A stretch of DNA of 64,000 nt from Blattamonas nauphoetae (Eukaryota; Preaxostyla; Oxymonadida): NCBI GenBank assembly GCA_033064195.1, contig JARBJD010000160.1, forward strand, positions 100,741 to 164,740, read 5' to 3'. The notes under the pieces are model-generated. The model ran no database searches, was not told where the DNA came from, and saw only the letters and a program-made list of their open reading frames with translations. How positions within the stretch are numbered: position 1 is the stretch's first letter; every line of letters starts with the position of its first letter. This document shows positions 31,814 to 43,810 of this stretch, piece after piece. Made by a program: the position numbers and the translations under genes.

Positions 31814-32659
31814 GTCACCTGAAAACCCGGTAGTAAATAACAAATCGGTAGTTTTTTTTCGGGTCCCAAAAGTGTAGAGTAACACTGGATTTCTGATTTT
31901 TTCGACAATTTTTCAATCTAAATGACATTTTTATGAATAAATGAAGTGTCCTAGGTGGTTCAGAACAAATAGTTTTGATTACCCAGCATGATTTTCTCAT
32001 GGACTTGAAAAGTTGATTTCGTTGTATCTTCATAACCAGACATAATTTTGACCTGAAATTTTCGCGAAAGTGAATGTTTTGAGAAAAATAAACTTTTGAT
32101 ACTTCAACTTTTTTTTTTCGCTGACACAATTTTCCTACTTTTTCATCATTTTTCACAGAATTCTGCAAGAGTCTTCGGACTTGTCAGTCACCATTCACCT
32201 TGTCTGCAAAATTGATCAGTTTGATTCGATTGTGACAGTGTTGACGTCATTTTGATGAATTTTGAAAACGGGACTCCCATCTGATTCACGGTGAGAAGAC
32301 AATTTCAGACCATCCGTTTACTGCGACTTTCACAATCTCTCGAGGTGGAAAAATTTTTAAAAAAGTTGAAATATCATAAGTTTATTTTTCTCAAAACATT
32401 CACTTTCGCGAAAATTTCAGGTCAAAATTATGTCTGGTTATGAAGATACAACGAAATCAACTTTTCAAGTCCATGAGAAAATCATGCTGGGTAATCAAAA
32501 CTATTTGTTCTGAACCACCTAGGACACTTCATTTATTCATAAAAATGTCATTTAGATTGAAAAATTGTCGAAAAAATCAGAAATCCAGTGTTACTCTACA
32601 CTTTTGGGACCCGAAAAAAAACTACCGATTTGTTATTTACTACCGGGTTTTCAGGTGAC
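31814..32659. mobile_element. Foldback element with TA duplication, nested
   Basis: Arms of ~300 bp begin GTCACCTGAAAACCCGG and are nearly perfect inverted copies. They flank a ~240-bp centre and are bordered by TA on each side (31812-31813 and 32660-32661), consistent with a Tc1/mariner-type foldback MITE. The identical 72-residue reading on both strands is a consequence of the palindrome, not evidence of a gene. Arm similarity is high, implying recent origin or correction between arms. Confidence 0.78.
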
Positions 32660-32686
32660 TAGAAACGAGCAAAATCTGTCTTCCGC

Positions 32687-32921
32687 ATCTCTCCTCTACT
32701 AGCCTTGTCGACACACCAAACACTCCCTCTGATCTTGCGAACGAAGATTACGATTTCATTTGCTTATTTGTGATGAGTTGTAGAGAGACTTCAAACGTGT
32801 CATTTTCGTCAAACTTCGTAGGAACAGCTAATGACTGGAATCCATTGGGTGGAGACGGAATCCTCACTCTGATGATCAGAGGGAGTGTTTGGTGTGTCGA
32901 CAAGGCTAGTAGAGGAGAGAT
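32687..32921. repeat. Perfect 48-bp inverted repeat around a 139-nt loop
   Basis: The arms 32687-32734 and 32874-32921 are exact inverse copies (for example CTAGCCTTGTCGACACACC). They lie beside the previous foldback and inside the same host element. This may be a third small MITE or an internal hairpin of the host element; no clear target duplication is seen. Confidence 0.75.
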
Positions 32922-33248
32922 GAAGAAACAAAATTTCACTCATTTTCGTCACATCTCCACCTGAATCTCGATGAGGAGAGGAGACTGATCGTTTTCATGG
33001 GAGCAACTCACTCCACTGATCACGTCTCCTCTCCCTGAAAGAGGAGAGCAGTGTAGGATGCCGCCACAAAATTTTCCTCCCAGGTCACTTCAAACTCTCT
33101 TCCTGATTTTCACTTCGACAGACTCTTTTTGTTCAATATTTTGGAAATTGCTGTCTTCCAATGTTGTGAAGTGTTTAATGAAAAATGAGAAAAAGTTGAT
33201 TGTTCATAAACGCGAACAAGGGTGCCCGTAAACTTTTGTCCATGACTG

Positions 33249-34525
33249 ATGGGTTCGTTTTATCTTTCACAATAATAATCGTTTATCGAGGTCCATTCAG
33301 ATTCGAATGGTCGTATTGATCACACTATTGCAATTGCTTCACTCACTGGATGATGTTTTCAGAGATTTCAACAGCGTCTTTGACGACAAATCGAACCGAG
33401 ACTCGATTGACTCTGACTCTCACCCATCGGTGATTGTGGTTGATTGAAGATGGTTTTCGGCCGATTCTTTTCCGATTGTATCTGCTTCGATGGAATTACG
33501 TGGAACTATGTCCCGACTATCTCACCCCCAGCAAACTCCAAAATCTCGAATCCCAGCAGTCAATACAAACACAGTGCATGATCAAAATATTTCCAGACGT
33601 GCCAAGTCGTGGCTGAGAGATGTTCGGAACAGCACGCTGTGCATGACCTCATGGTATCTAGACGCGGGAAAGCCTGGTTGCTCTGTGTGTCTCGTAACAT
33701 CGTCGGATTTGACAATATCGGGAAGCGAGATCGTTTCGAACATGGAATGTTCGACATTTGTTGTGAATGGAGTTGTGGAGGTCCAGCAGTAGGTTAGTGA
33801 TCACGCTCGGAATTGAAGCAGTCCAAACACATCGCACATAAACAAAAAATGCATATTCACCTGCGCATTGAACAGAAGACAAACAGGAGATGTGTTCTTT
33901 TCCAACGATGGATCCCGACGAGATGTGAGGAAACGGGTGGGTTGTCTGTTTGTGAGGAGCGACTTTTCTTCGTCATGGTGAACATGCCCGGACGACGAGA
34001 ACCGAAATCCTTTTTGTGTGCTGTTGTGGGATAATGAGAGAAAGTTTGGGGGAGAAATGAAATCATAATTAAGGAAAGCTGAAAAAGAAGTTGGAGTGAA
34101 GAATCTGCTGATGGTTCAAAAAGAAAGATCTCAAAAAGTTTAAACACACCTTAACGTATTCGAAAGTCGTTGTGGAATGGAAGGAGTGTGGGATGTATCC
34201 CATTTCGACGAGATAAATGCGAAGTGTTTCTGAGATGGTCCAAAAGTCGAGATTGGGAAAGATAATCAGGTCACAATGCATCGTTCAGGGACGCAAGGAA
34301 TTGTTTGGAGAGAGGACGGTTGACGATGTGACAGTCAAAGACAGTCGCGTTGAGAACGAGAAACCCAAATGAGCAAGCCATTTCTGGACGATTGGATGCG
34401 ATCACAGAATCTGTTCATCTGCACCAGCTATCTGGGCATTCCAAACATCCGATGACAGTCCGCAGAAGAGAGAGTGGAGTCATCCGAGAGAGTTGGATTC
34501 GATGCGTCATTTGAGATGCAAATCG
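33249..34525. other. Intergenic; no gene recognised
   Basis: Only short, mutually overlapping frames are seen. No splice-linked reading with family resemblance was found. Confidence 0.5.
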
Positions 34526-35287
34526 TTACAGTCTCGGCACATTCGATCCCAGCAATTGTGTTATCGAGTGGCAATTGAATACAACTTCACGACCAAAATG
34601 TTCGTCTTTGTACATTTCACGATGGCTCCATTTGTCGACTGTAAGAGTTTTGCCAAGCTTTATGAGATTTGATTGAAGTGCGAGGTTGACGGAATCTTGG
34701 ATGACTTCGATGAGATTCTTGATTATCGCTTCATTCCCAGCTATTGGCAGTGTGTGAGGTTGAACAGTCGCTAAGACATTTGATATGAGATCTGACTCCG
34801 CATGACGACATATCACGTCTAAGGATGTCTCCATTGATTTTTGGAGGAATGACATTGTTGCCGCAACAACTGTCGTATGGGGAGATGACAGCAGAGTGAG
34901 AATGCTGTCATTAAAACCAGAGTGGGATCCGGCTGAAGAGGGAACAAGTTCATTGACGAGTTTCGTTTGAAGATTTGATTCGAACCATTTCGGCTTGAGG
35001 TTATCCAAAAACCGGGCAGCTCTGTCTTGAAGGGCTGCGTCAAACGGGTATTCAGCTTTCACGAGGGCAACAAGTGAATTGTAAATCCTCGATTTGTCCT
35101 TAAACGACAATTCAGAATTCGGATCGAAATGCAGGAAAGGTTCTTGCAAAATGGTGACAGTCGATTGTGAATCCCGTGAACGATTCAAGCAGGTATCATT
35201 TGATGCGTTCAAAGGTACTGTCTCTTCTTCCATTGAAGAGTTATGAGGATCACGCCCATCAAACTTAGTGACACTTCCTGACAACAA
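34526..35287 (-). CDS. Divergent solenoid-like family member, internally shortened
   Basis: About 253 residues. After an N-terminal extension it reads PFLHFDPNSELSFKDKSR, YNSLVALVKAEYPFD, SILTLLSSPHTTVVAA and ATVQPHTLPIAGNEAI, clearly parallel to YSPFLTW...SLVSMVRDDYNFD...VLLSSPH...TPHLRDLSVI in the other copies. It then jumps from a segment equal to the mid-protein NEVLIP region straight to a C-terminal block (VVFNCHSITQLLGSNVPRL), which aligns with the family tail. About 130 residues present in the other copies are missing. This looks like an internal deletion that kept the frame; it may be functional or a relic. The start codon is uncertain. Confidence 0.65.
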   Translation of the reverse strand: MLSGSVTKFDGRDPHNSSMEEETVPLNASNDTCLNRSRDSQSTVTILQEPFLHFDPNSELSFKDKSRIYNSLVALVKAEYPFDAALQDRAARFLDNLKPKWFESNLQTKLVNELVPSSAGSHSGFNDSILTLLSSPHTTVVAATMSFLQKSMETSLDVICRHAESDLISNVLATVQPHTLPIAGNEAIIKNLIEVIQDSVNLALQSNLIKLGKTLTVDKWSHREMYKDEHFGREVVFNCHSITQLLGSNVPRL

Positions 35288-35396
35288 TTTTGGTCCAAGA
35301 GGTTCCGGTTGTTCCGGAATGATGGATGAAAAAAGAAAAGAACACTACTCAAGTGGTCTGTGATGTGGGTTTTGTTTCTTGGATGGACAGACGACA

Positions 35397-38300
35397 TCAG
35401 AAGGAGGAGAAGTCGAATCGTCGTGTCCGCGTGCTCAGATCCTCTCGTCGAATTGTTCTGAGCAGAGTCCCAATCAGAGCCACTCCGTTTTCGAAGTCCT
35501 CCAAAAACGAAGATGATGTAACCGCTTCAATCACATCGTTCAACATCCCGTACCAAACCAACTCCATCCGAAGAGCATCCGAACTCACTCTCACCAAGCG
35601 AGCCAACACTTCCAATGAAACGGAGACAAGTGCTGGTGTGGGGGCTCTGAGATGAAATAAGATTGAGAGAGAAAAGCACACAAAAAACGCACTGAGAAAG
35701 TGCGAATTCGTTCTGGATTGTTGAGAATCCTGTTCTGAAAATCTTGGAAGCGATGAAAACTTATAAAATGACACACATGGCTTGTCAATATCTTTCACAT
35801 GTCTCGACATTTGCGATATCGCATGTCCAAAAGACACTATCTGTGTTGGATTGGAGGCTGAAATCTTGAAATCACTGTCTCTGAGGGAAGTTCCGTTGAT
35901 TGTCGAAGTGATCGTCAGAAGAGGTGAATCGAACGATGTCGGAATGCTCAGCCAGTGCAAGTCCAGCACTGTCTGAAGGACATCGAGATCGTCTTCATCA
36001 ACTTGTGGGTTTGATTTTCCGACGCTCGAGAACTCCCTGAAGATCCTCGCGAGACTTCGACATTCTCCAAACGGGGCACAAGACGGAAGAAGACAATTCA
36101 GGAAAAGTCGCAGGACAGATTTCAGCAGACCCGATGCATGAACGATAATGATCGGTGGTCCAAAAAAGTCCACGACGAGAGGTGTTGGATGGAACCAGAA
36201 GAGTAATTCGTCAAGCTCCATCCACGAAAAAGACGATGATGAGATGATGTAAATCATGACATAAACGAAATTCTGTAAATGAATCTTCATGTTCCGAGGA
36301 AGAAGACCGCGGAGTAAGAGAGGATGGAGACCATTGAGGGGGGTGAGTAAGAATTGTGATGATTCATTTTCCTCAGGAGACAATATTGGTTTCAGGAAGA
36401 TGATGTGAGGCGATGTTCGGATGAGTCGCTCGAACAGGAGCTCCATCAAGAGGACTGGCTGCATGTGGCGATTGCAGTTGGACGAGGTGTGGTTGAGGAG
36501 GAAAGATGGATGGAATCCGAGTGTGGGTGAAGAGAAATCAAAGTCGGTTTTCTTCCAAAGTGACTGGATGATTGGGTCTGGAAGTGTCTGTCCAAAGAAG
36601 AATGCCATAATCAGTGAGAATTCCAGATACGGTTGGAAAAATGGCCGACGATTTGTTTCTAGAAGAAAAGAGAAAAACGAAGCAATTTCGAAGATGACCT
36701 GTTGATGAGTTTCAAAGTTAAGAAAAATGGATTCTGCGAGTTGTGGCGAGATTTTCCTCAGACGATGAAAGTTGATACAAAGTAGGAGCAGACACTGGGT
36801 GAAATAATCCAAGTCCATATTGTGTATCTTGACCAATCCGTCCCAATCAAAGTTGAGAAGTGGATCTGCAACAGTTTTGGATGAGGTGGTCATATGCACA
36901 CTGACTATCATCGCAACATGAATAAGGACTTTTTGAGATGCGATGGAACCTTCCCTGAAAGCGAAGCGGAGCGAGAACAACAAATTCTGGTGAATCTCCC
37001 CGAAATCGAGTTTGTAAAAGAGTGATACGAGAAGCGAGTACACGGCGCTTTGGAGATTTCTGTTCGAATTCTCTAGAAGCGCTGCCAAGCCTTCGACGAA
37101 CTGATCCATGCGCATGATGCACTGATGTGGTGGGACAACCATGCAGAGACGATGACATCTGAGAATCGTGTGAGTTAAGGTTGCCTCGTCTTCTTCGTCG
37201 AAGGTGAGTGGAGAGAATGTCTCTTTGTAGTCGATTGGCTGGTTGAAGATCAAAGAGAAGTCTGGTTCAGGTTGAAGATGGAAGGGCGGAAGTGGTAAAG
37301 AGCGAGGTGATGTTGGGATGAGAGGATTGGTGATGAGTGAGTGGAGGACAGACAGGATTTGAAGTATCTCTTGTTGAGAAGTGAGTTGTTGTACGGAAGA
37401 GTTTGAGAGAGGATTGGTGGAGAGTGTCATATCCGATCGTTCGGAGTCATTTTTCAGGGACGTCATGTTTGTGGTTGGATTACTGAGATGCGCAGTGTTG
37501 AAGGTGAAAGACGATTGGATGGCCAGCGACGGAGCAGTTGTGCTCCAATCAGTTGTTGGGTCAAGAGACAAGATCATAGTTGGATTTGGAGAGGGCTGGT
37601 TGGAAAGTAGATGATGCTGAGCGATCATCTGGAACTTCGATTGGAGATTGAGGAGAGCTGGTTTGAAGCATGGCATTCGGAGGAAAGAGACGTCGTTCTG
37701 AAGAGATGAAGGAAGGAGAAAGATACAAACAAGCAATTCGGTCTTTCCAACACATTTCTCCATCACCCCACGCCACTCTTCAAATCTAGAAAGAGCTTCC
37801 AGACCGTTCTGAAGCGAAGGACTGTTCAAAACTGAAGATACTGCTCTGTCCAGCTCTTTTGCAGGTAATCCATTGGGATAGGGGCGAAAAGGAGAGTTGT
37901 TAATCACTGTCATCAAATGGGATGTCTTCACAAATGTTGGTAAGAGTTTGATGAGGTAGACCCTGTTGATAAAATGTTCTCTGAAATCTCGTTCAGGTAT
38001 GGATACAACTGCGTCATAACATGTGGATCTGATCTGATCGAGTGTGGTATTGGGGAGAAACTTGATGAAACCGGATTTCTGGAAGATTGAGACGATAGAT
38101 GTGAGAACGTTTGCATGGATGAGATGAACTGATGGGGGAAGGTTGATACACTGTGAGGCAGAAAGAGTGTCAAGAGTAGTAAGAATGATGTGGCAGAGAA
38201 CAATTAGATCATCAGAGAACGAGGGAGGGAAGGAGACAGACGAGACAGAATCGGGAGCTTCTGAGAAACGAAAAGGGACAAAATGAAGAAATAAATGAAA

Positions 38301-38648
38301 TAAACTCAGTCGAATGATTTCAGTCTTATTAATTAAAATATCGTTCATTGTCAAAGAGGAGCTCCATTCACTCCTTTTCCAGCGAGAAGCCAATCCAATC
38401 ACACATTCCACAAACCATTCCATTACAGTCTTGCGATAAAAAGGCCAATGAAATCGAACGAGGAAAGAGCATACAGTCCATTCAATTATCCGTCTCTCTC
38501 GAATACAACCGGAAATGAAATTCGCGAATTCTGTCAGTTCTCCAGGCGATGATGAATGCAAAATGAGATCATCAAAATTTTGAGAAAGGTCGATCTGATT
38601 TCTCGAAAGGGATGAATGAACGTCGTTTGATGAGATAGGCTGGTCCAT
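35397..38648 (-). CDS. Large hypothetical helical protein, 1,083 aa
   Basis: An intact single-exon frame from ATG (38646-38648) to TGA. It is mostly Leu/Ser/Phe-rich helical text with frequent hydrophobic patches (SLFHLFLHFVPFRF; LLLCINFHRLRKI) but no clean membrane helix, and a Ser/Pro-rich middle (about residues 340-470). The overall look is a large alpha-solenoid. The last ~80 residues (LEVLARLVRVSSDALRMELV, then DVIEAVTSSSFLEDFENG) resemble, from memory, other lineage-specific proteins of this organism group. I do not recognise a known domain and propose no function. Confidence 0.6.
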   Translation of the reverse strand: MDQPISSNDVHSSLSRNQIDLSQNFDDLILHSSSPGELTEFANFISGCIRERRIIEWTVCSFLVRFHWPFYRKTVMEWFVECVIGLASRWKRSEWSSSLTMNDILINKTEIIRLSLFHLFLHFVPFRFSEAPDSVSSVSFPPSFSDDLIVLCHIILTTLDTLSASQCINLPPSVHLIHANVLTSIVSIFQKSGFIKFLPNTTLDQIRSTCYDAVVSIPERDFREHFINRVYLIKLLPTFVKTSHLMTVINNSPFRPYPNGLPAKELDRAVSSVLNSPSLQNGLEALSRFEEWRGVMEKCVGKTELLVCIFLLPSSLQNDVSFLRMPCFKPALLNLQSKFQMIAQHHLLSNQPSPNPTMILSLDPTTDWSTTAPSLAIQSSFTFNTAHLSNPTTNMTSLKNDSERSDMTLSTNPLSNSSVQQLTSQQEILQILSVLHSLITNPLIPTSPRSLPLPPFHLQPEPDFSLIFNQPIDYKETFSPLTFDEEDEATLTHTILRCHRLCMVVPPHQCIMRMDQFVEGLAALLENSNRNLQSAVYSLLVSLFYKLDFGEIHQNLLFSLRFAFREGSIASQKVLIHVAMIVSVHMTTSSKTVADPLLNFDWDGLVKIHNMDLDYFTQCLLLLCINFHRLRKISPQLAESIFLNFETHQQVIFEIASFFSFLLETNRRPFFQPYLEFSLIMAFFFGQTLPDPIIQSLWKKTDFDFSSPTLGFHPSFLLNHTSSNCNRHMQPVLLMELLFERLIRTSPHIIFLKPILSPEENESSQFLLTPLNGLHPLLLRGLLPRNMKIHLQNFVYVMIYIISSSSFSWMELDELLFWFHPTPLVVDFFGPPIIIVHASGLLKSVLRLFLNCLLPSCAPFGECRSLARIFREFSSVGKSNPQVDEDDLDVLQTVLDLHWLSIPTSFDSPLLTITSTINGTSLRDSDFKISASNPTQIVSFGHAISQMSRHVKDIDKPCVSFYKFSSLPRFSEQDSQQSRTNSHFLSAFFVCFSLSILFHLRAPTPALVSVSLEVLARLVRVSSDALRMELVWYGMLNDVIEAVTSSSFLEDFENGVALIGTLLRTIRREDLSTRTRRFDFSSF

Positions 38649-39032
38649 TCAAGTGATGAATGTGGAATGTCACGTGAATGGTCAAAGTTGAGATTAATGG
38701 CGAGCAATACGTCAAAATTCTCTTCGAAGATGACGATTTAACTCGGGAAACAGTTTGAAACGAGACTAAAGTGAGAGATGGAGACGAACTGTTGAGTGTT
38801 GAACAGATAATGGTTTGATCCGAACAGATGAAAGAAGAAAGAAAAGATCATTCAAGATATTTTCCCCCAAATTGTGAACCGGTCCTTGAAAGATCACAAC
38901 ATCTCATTATTCGACGAGTGACCAGCACACAGATCTTCTCACACTCCTCCAAATGTGCGAATCCACGATGACTTCGCACTATCATTACTTTTACTCCAGA
39001 CTGAGTCTTGACCAGTACAATGAAGAGGAGAT
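38649..39032. other. Intergenic, upstream of the 1,083-aa gene
   Basis: Probable promoter side of the minus-strand gene. It ends in GAGGAGAT (39025-39032), the left target duplication of the 7.6-kb transposon. Confidence 0.6.
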
Positions 39033-39354
39033 TTGGCCTGTTAAGCTGTGTCCAGTCGAGGTGTCAATGTCCAGTCCAATGTCCAGTCTCCTATTTAAGC
39101 TTCATGGGAATTGGATGATCTCCAGCCCTTCATTTTAATTCGATTGACCACTTCAATTGTTCTGATAAGTAGTTTCTGGTCATGTTCGTTGTTATGCGTG
39201 TGATACTCTGTATCAGACAAAATTCATATCAATCAAGATGGAGAAGTAGCGTCTAACGCAAAAAACTGGGGAAACAATTAAAAGGATGGCGAGTCAGACT
39301 GGAGCTATGAGGATCTCAAAAGAGGGGCGAATCGCAAAACGCAGGAGATAGGAC

Positions 39355-42300
39355 TGAACCGCGCTATGAAGGGGAGAAGTCTGGATCGCGCCATGCAGAG
39401 GAGAAGACTGGATCGCGTCACGCAGAGGAGAAGACTGGATCGCGTCATGCAGAGGAGTGATCTGAATCGCGCTATGAAGGGGAGAAGACTGGATCGCGTC
39501 ACGCAGAGGAGAAGACTGGATCGCGTCATGCAGAGGAGAAGACTGGATCGCGTCATGCAGAGGAGAAGACTGGATCGCGTCACGCAGAGGAGAAGACTGG
39601 ATCGCGTCATGCAGAGGAGTGATCTGAATCGCGCTATGAAGGGGAGAAGACTGGATCGCGTCACGCAGAGGAGAAGACTGGATCGCGTCATGCAGAGGAG
39701 AAGACTGGATCGCGTCACGCAGTGGAGAAGACTGGATCGCGTCACGCAGAGGAGAAGACTGGATCGCGTCATGCAGAGGAGAAGACTGGATCGCGTCACG
39801 CAGAGGAGAAGACTGGATCGCGTCATGCAGAGGAGTGATCTGAACCGCGCTATGAAGGGGAGAAGACTGGATCGCGTCACGCAGAGGAGAAGACTGGATC
39901 GCGTCACGCAGAGGAGAAGACTGGATCGCGTCATGCAGAGGAGAAGACTGGATCGCGTCATGCAGAGGAGAAGACTGGATCGCGTCATGCAGAGGAGAAG
40001 ACTGGATCGCGTCATGCAGAGGAGAAGACTGGATCGCGTCACGCAGAGGAGAAGACTGGATCGCGTCATGCAGAGGAGAAGACTGGATCGCGTCATGCAG
40101 AGGAGAAGACTGGATCGCGTCACGCAGAGGAGAAGACTGGATCGCGTCATGCAGAGGAGTGATCTGAACCGCGCTATGAAGGGGAGAAGACTGGATCGCG
40201 TCACGCAGAGGAGAAGACTGGATCGCGTCATGCAGAGGAGTGATCTGAACCGCGCTATGAAGGGGAGAAGACTGGATCGCGTCATGCAGAGGAGAAGACT
40301 GGATCGCGTCACGCAGAGGAGAAGACTGGATCGCGTCATGCAGAGGAGAAGACTGGATCGCGTCATGCAGAGGAGAAGACTGGATCGCGTCACGCAGAGG
40401 AGAAGACTGGATCGCGTCATGCAGAGGAGTGATCTGAACCGCGCTATGAAGGGGAGAAGACTGGATCGCGTCATGCAGAGGAGAAGACTGGATCGCGTCA
40501 TGCAGAGGAGAAGACTGGATCGCGTCATGCAGAGGAGAAGACTGGATCGCGTCATGCAGAGGAGAAGACTGGATCGCGTCATGCAGAGGAGAAGACTGGA
40601 TCGCGTCACGCAGAGGAGAAGACTGGATCGCGTCATGCAGAGGAGAAGACTGGATCGCGTCATGCAGAGGAGAAGACTGGATCGCGTCATGCAGAGGAGA
40701 AGACTGGATCGCGTCATGCAGAGGAGAAGACTGGATCGCGTCATGCAGAGGAGAAGACTGGATCGCGTCATGCAGAGGAGAAGACTGGATCGCGTCACGC
40801 AGAGGAGAAGACTGGATCGCGTCATGCAGAGGAGAAGACTGGATCGCGTCATGCAGAGGAGAAGACTGGATCGCGTCACGCAGAGGAGAAGACTGGATCG
40901 CGTCACGCAGAGGAGAAGACTGGATCGCGTCATGCAGAGGAGAAGACTGGATCGCGTCATGCAGAGGAGAAGACTGGATCGCGTCATGCAGAGGAGAAGA
41001 CTGGATCGCGTCATGCAGAGGAGAAGACTGGATCGCGTCATGCAGAGGAGAAGACTGGATCGCGTCACGCAGAGGAGAAGACTGGATCGCGTCATGCAGA
41101 GGAGAAGACTGGATCGCGTCATGCAGAGGAGAAGACTGGATCGCGTCACGCAGAGGAGAAGACTGGATCGCGTCATGCAGAGGAGTGATCTGAACCGCGC
41201 TATGAAGGGGAGAAGACTGGATCGCGTCACGCAGAGGAGAAGACTGGATCGCGTCACGCAGAGGAGAAGACTGGATCGCGTCATGCAGAGGAGAAGACTG
41301 GATCGCGTCATGCAGAGGAGAAGACTGGATCGCGTCATGCAGAGGAGTGATCTGAACCGCGCTATGAAGGGGAGAAGACTGGATCGCGTCACGCAGAGGA
41401 GAAGACTGGATCGCGTCACGCAGAGGAGAAGACTGGATCGCGTCATGCAGAGGAGAAGACTGGATCGCGTCATGCAGAGGAGAAGACTGGATCGCGTCAT
41501 GCAGAGGAGAAGACTGGATCGCGTCATGCAGAGGAGAAGACTGGATCGCGTCACGCAGAGGAGAAGACTGGATCGCGTCATGCAGAGGAGAAGACTGGAT
41601 CGCGCCATGCAGAGGAGAAGACTGAACCGCGCTATGAAGGGGAGAAGTCTGGATCGCGCCATGCAGAGGAGAAGACTGGATCGCGTTATGCAGAGGAGAA
41701 GACTGGATCGCGTCATGCAGAGGAGAAGACTGGATCGCGTCATGCAGAGGAGAAGACTGGATCGCGTCATGCAGTGGAGAAGACTGGATCGCGTCACGCA
41801 GAGGAGAAGACTGGATCGCGTCATGCAGAGGAGAAGACTGGATCGCGTCACGCAGAGGAGAAGACTGGATCGCGTCATGCAGAGGAGTGATCTGAACCGC
41901 GCTATGAAGGGGAGAAGACTGGATCGCGTCACGCAGAGGAGAAGACTGGATCGCGTCATGCAGAGGAGTGATCTGAACCGCGCTATGAAGGGGAGAAGAC
42001 TGGATCGCGTCACGCAGAGGAGAAGACTGGATCGCGTCACGCAGAGGAGAAGACTGGATCGCGTCATGCAGAGGAGAAGACTGGATCGCGTCATGCAGAG
42101 GAGAAGACTGGATCGCGTCATGCAGAGGAGAAGACTGGATCGCGTCATGCAGAGGAGAAGACTGGATCGCGTCACGCAGAGGAGAAGACTGGATCGCGTC
42201 ATGCAGAGGAGAAGACTGGATCGCGTCACGCAGTGGAGAAGACTGGATCGCGTCACGCAGAGGAGAAGACTGGATCGCGTCATGCAGAGGAGAAGACTGG

Positions 42301-43545
42301 ATCGCGTCATGCAGAGGAGAAGACTGGATCGCGTCATGCAGAGGAGAAGACTGGATCGCGTCATGCAGAGGAGAAGACTGGATCGCGTCACGCAGAGGAG
42401 AAGACTGGATCGCGTCATGCAGAGGAGAAGACTGGATCGCGTCATGCAGAGGAGAAGACTGGATCGCGTCATGCAGAGGAGAAGACTGGATCGCGTCATG
42501 CAGAGGAGAAGACTGGATCGCGTCATGCAGAGGAGAAGACTGGATCGCGTCATGCAGAGGAGAAGACTGGATCGCGTCACGCAGTGGAGAAGACTGGATC
42601 GCGTCACGCAGAGGAGAAGACTGGATCGCGTCACGCAGAGGAGAAGACTGGATCGCGTCATGCAGAGGAGTGATCTGAACCGCGCTATGAAGGGGAGAAG
42701 ACTGGATCGCGTCACGCAGAGGAGAAGACTGGATCGCGTCACGCAGAGGAGAAGACTGGATCGCGTCATGCAGAGGAGAAGACTGGATCGCGTCATGCAG
42801 AGGAGAAGACTGGATCGCGTCATGCAGAGGAGAAGACTGGATCGCGTCATGCAGAGGAGAAGACTGGATCGCGTCACGCAGAGGAGAAGACTGGATCGCG
42901 TCATGCAGAGGAGAAGACTGGATCGCGTCATGCAGAGGAGAAGACTGGATCGCGTCATGCAGAGGAGAAGACTGGATCGCGTCATGCAGAGGAGAAGACT
43001 GGATCGCGTCACGCAGAGGAGAAGACTGGATCGCGTCATGCAGAGGAGAAGACTGGATCGCGTCACGCAGAGGAGAAGACTGGATCGCGTCATGCAGAGG
43101 AGAAGACTGGATCGCGTCATGCAGAGGAGAAGACTGGATCGCGTCATGCAGAGGAGAAGACTGGATCGCGTCATGCAGAGGAGAAGACTGGATCGCGTCA
43201 CGCAGAGGAGAAGACTGGATCGCGTCACGCAGAGGAGAAGACTGGATCGCGTCATGCAGAGGAGACGACTGGATCGCGTCATGCAGAGGAGTGATCTGAA
43301 CCGCGCTATGAAGGGGAGAAGACTGGATCGCGTCACGCAGAGGAGAAGACTGGATCGCGTCATGCAGAGGAGAAGACTGGATAGCGCCATGCAGAGGAGA
43401 AGACTGGATCGCGTCATGCAGAGGAGAAGACTGGATCGCGCCATGCAGAGGAGAAGACTGGATCGCGTTATGCAGAGGAGAAGACTGGATCGCGTCATGC
43501 AGGGGAGAGGACTGGATCGCGTCATGCAGAGGAGAGGAGTTGATG
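39355..43545. repeat. 27-bp minisatellite, about 155 units
   Basis: Unit form on the plus strand: GAAGACTGGATCGCGTCAYG followed by CAGAGGA, period 27. Variants differ at one position (CATGCAG or CACGCAG), plus a recurrent divergent unit (TGATCTGAACCGCGCTATGA) every several units, so the order of variants forms a readable barcode with partial higher-order repeats. Because 27 is a multiple of three and the unit lacks stops in several frames, more than one frame on both strands stays open for about 1,400 codons (for example SSPLHDAIQ on the minus strand). None has a convincing start or splice context, so coding is not supported. Confidence 0.92.
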
Positions 43546-43810
43546 CCACACATGTTGATGTTCTGCCTATTCGGTGCCTTCCATTCGAATGAATGTGTTG
43601 AGCGGAACTCGAACCTGCCTTTCGGAGCGAGAGACTCAAGAGCATAAACGATCACGTTGAATGACGATCTAACAAGCGATAGATGAAGTGGTACAATTCG
43701 GGTTCAGTTCGGGATTGATTACAGTTTCGAACATGCCTGTGATCCAACTCGGAGAATTGCACGAACAGTCTCTGGATCCATTGAAAACCGATGCGATCCA
43801 ATTAGTGTTC

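Larger units (their letters stand above)
31507..33248. mobile_element. TIR element, 1.7 kb, hosting two further inverted-repeat elements
   Basis: The ends match over about 150 bp in inverted orientation and include GGACAAAAGTTTACGGG (31514 onward and, inverted, to 33241). Counting the outer CAGYCAYGG the element spans 31507-33248. The flanks are ATG on both sides (31504-31506 and 33249-33251), a possible 3-bp duplication. The terminal sequence resembles Tc1/mariner TIRs by memory, but a TA duplication is not seen. There is no transposase. Small hairpins (CACATCTCCTCT at 31706-31735 and a related one near 33030) lie just inside the arms. Confidence 0.7.

Noticed and set aside
39294-43655. Proteins of about 1,400 residues made of 9-residue repeats on either strand
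   Set aside because: At least three frames stay open together because the unit is 27 bp without stops; starts are GTG or arbitrary and the array lies inside a transposon.
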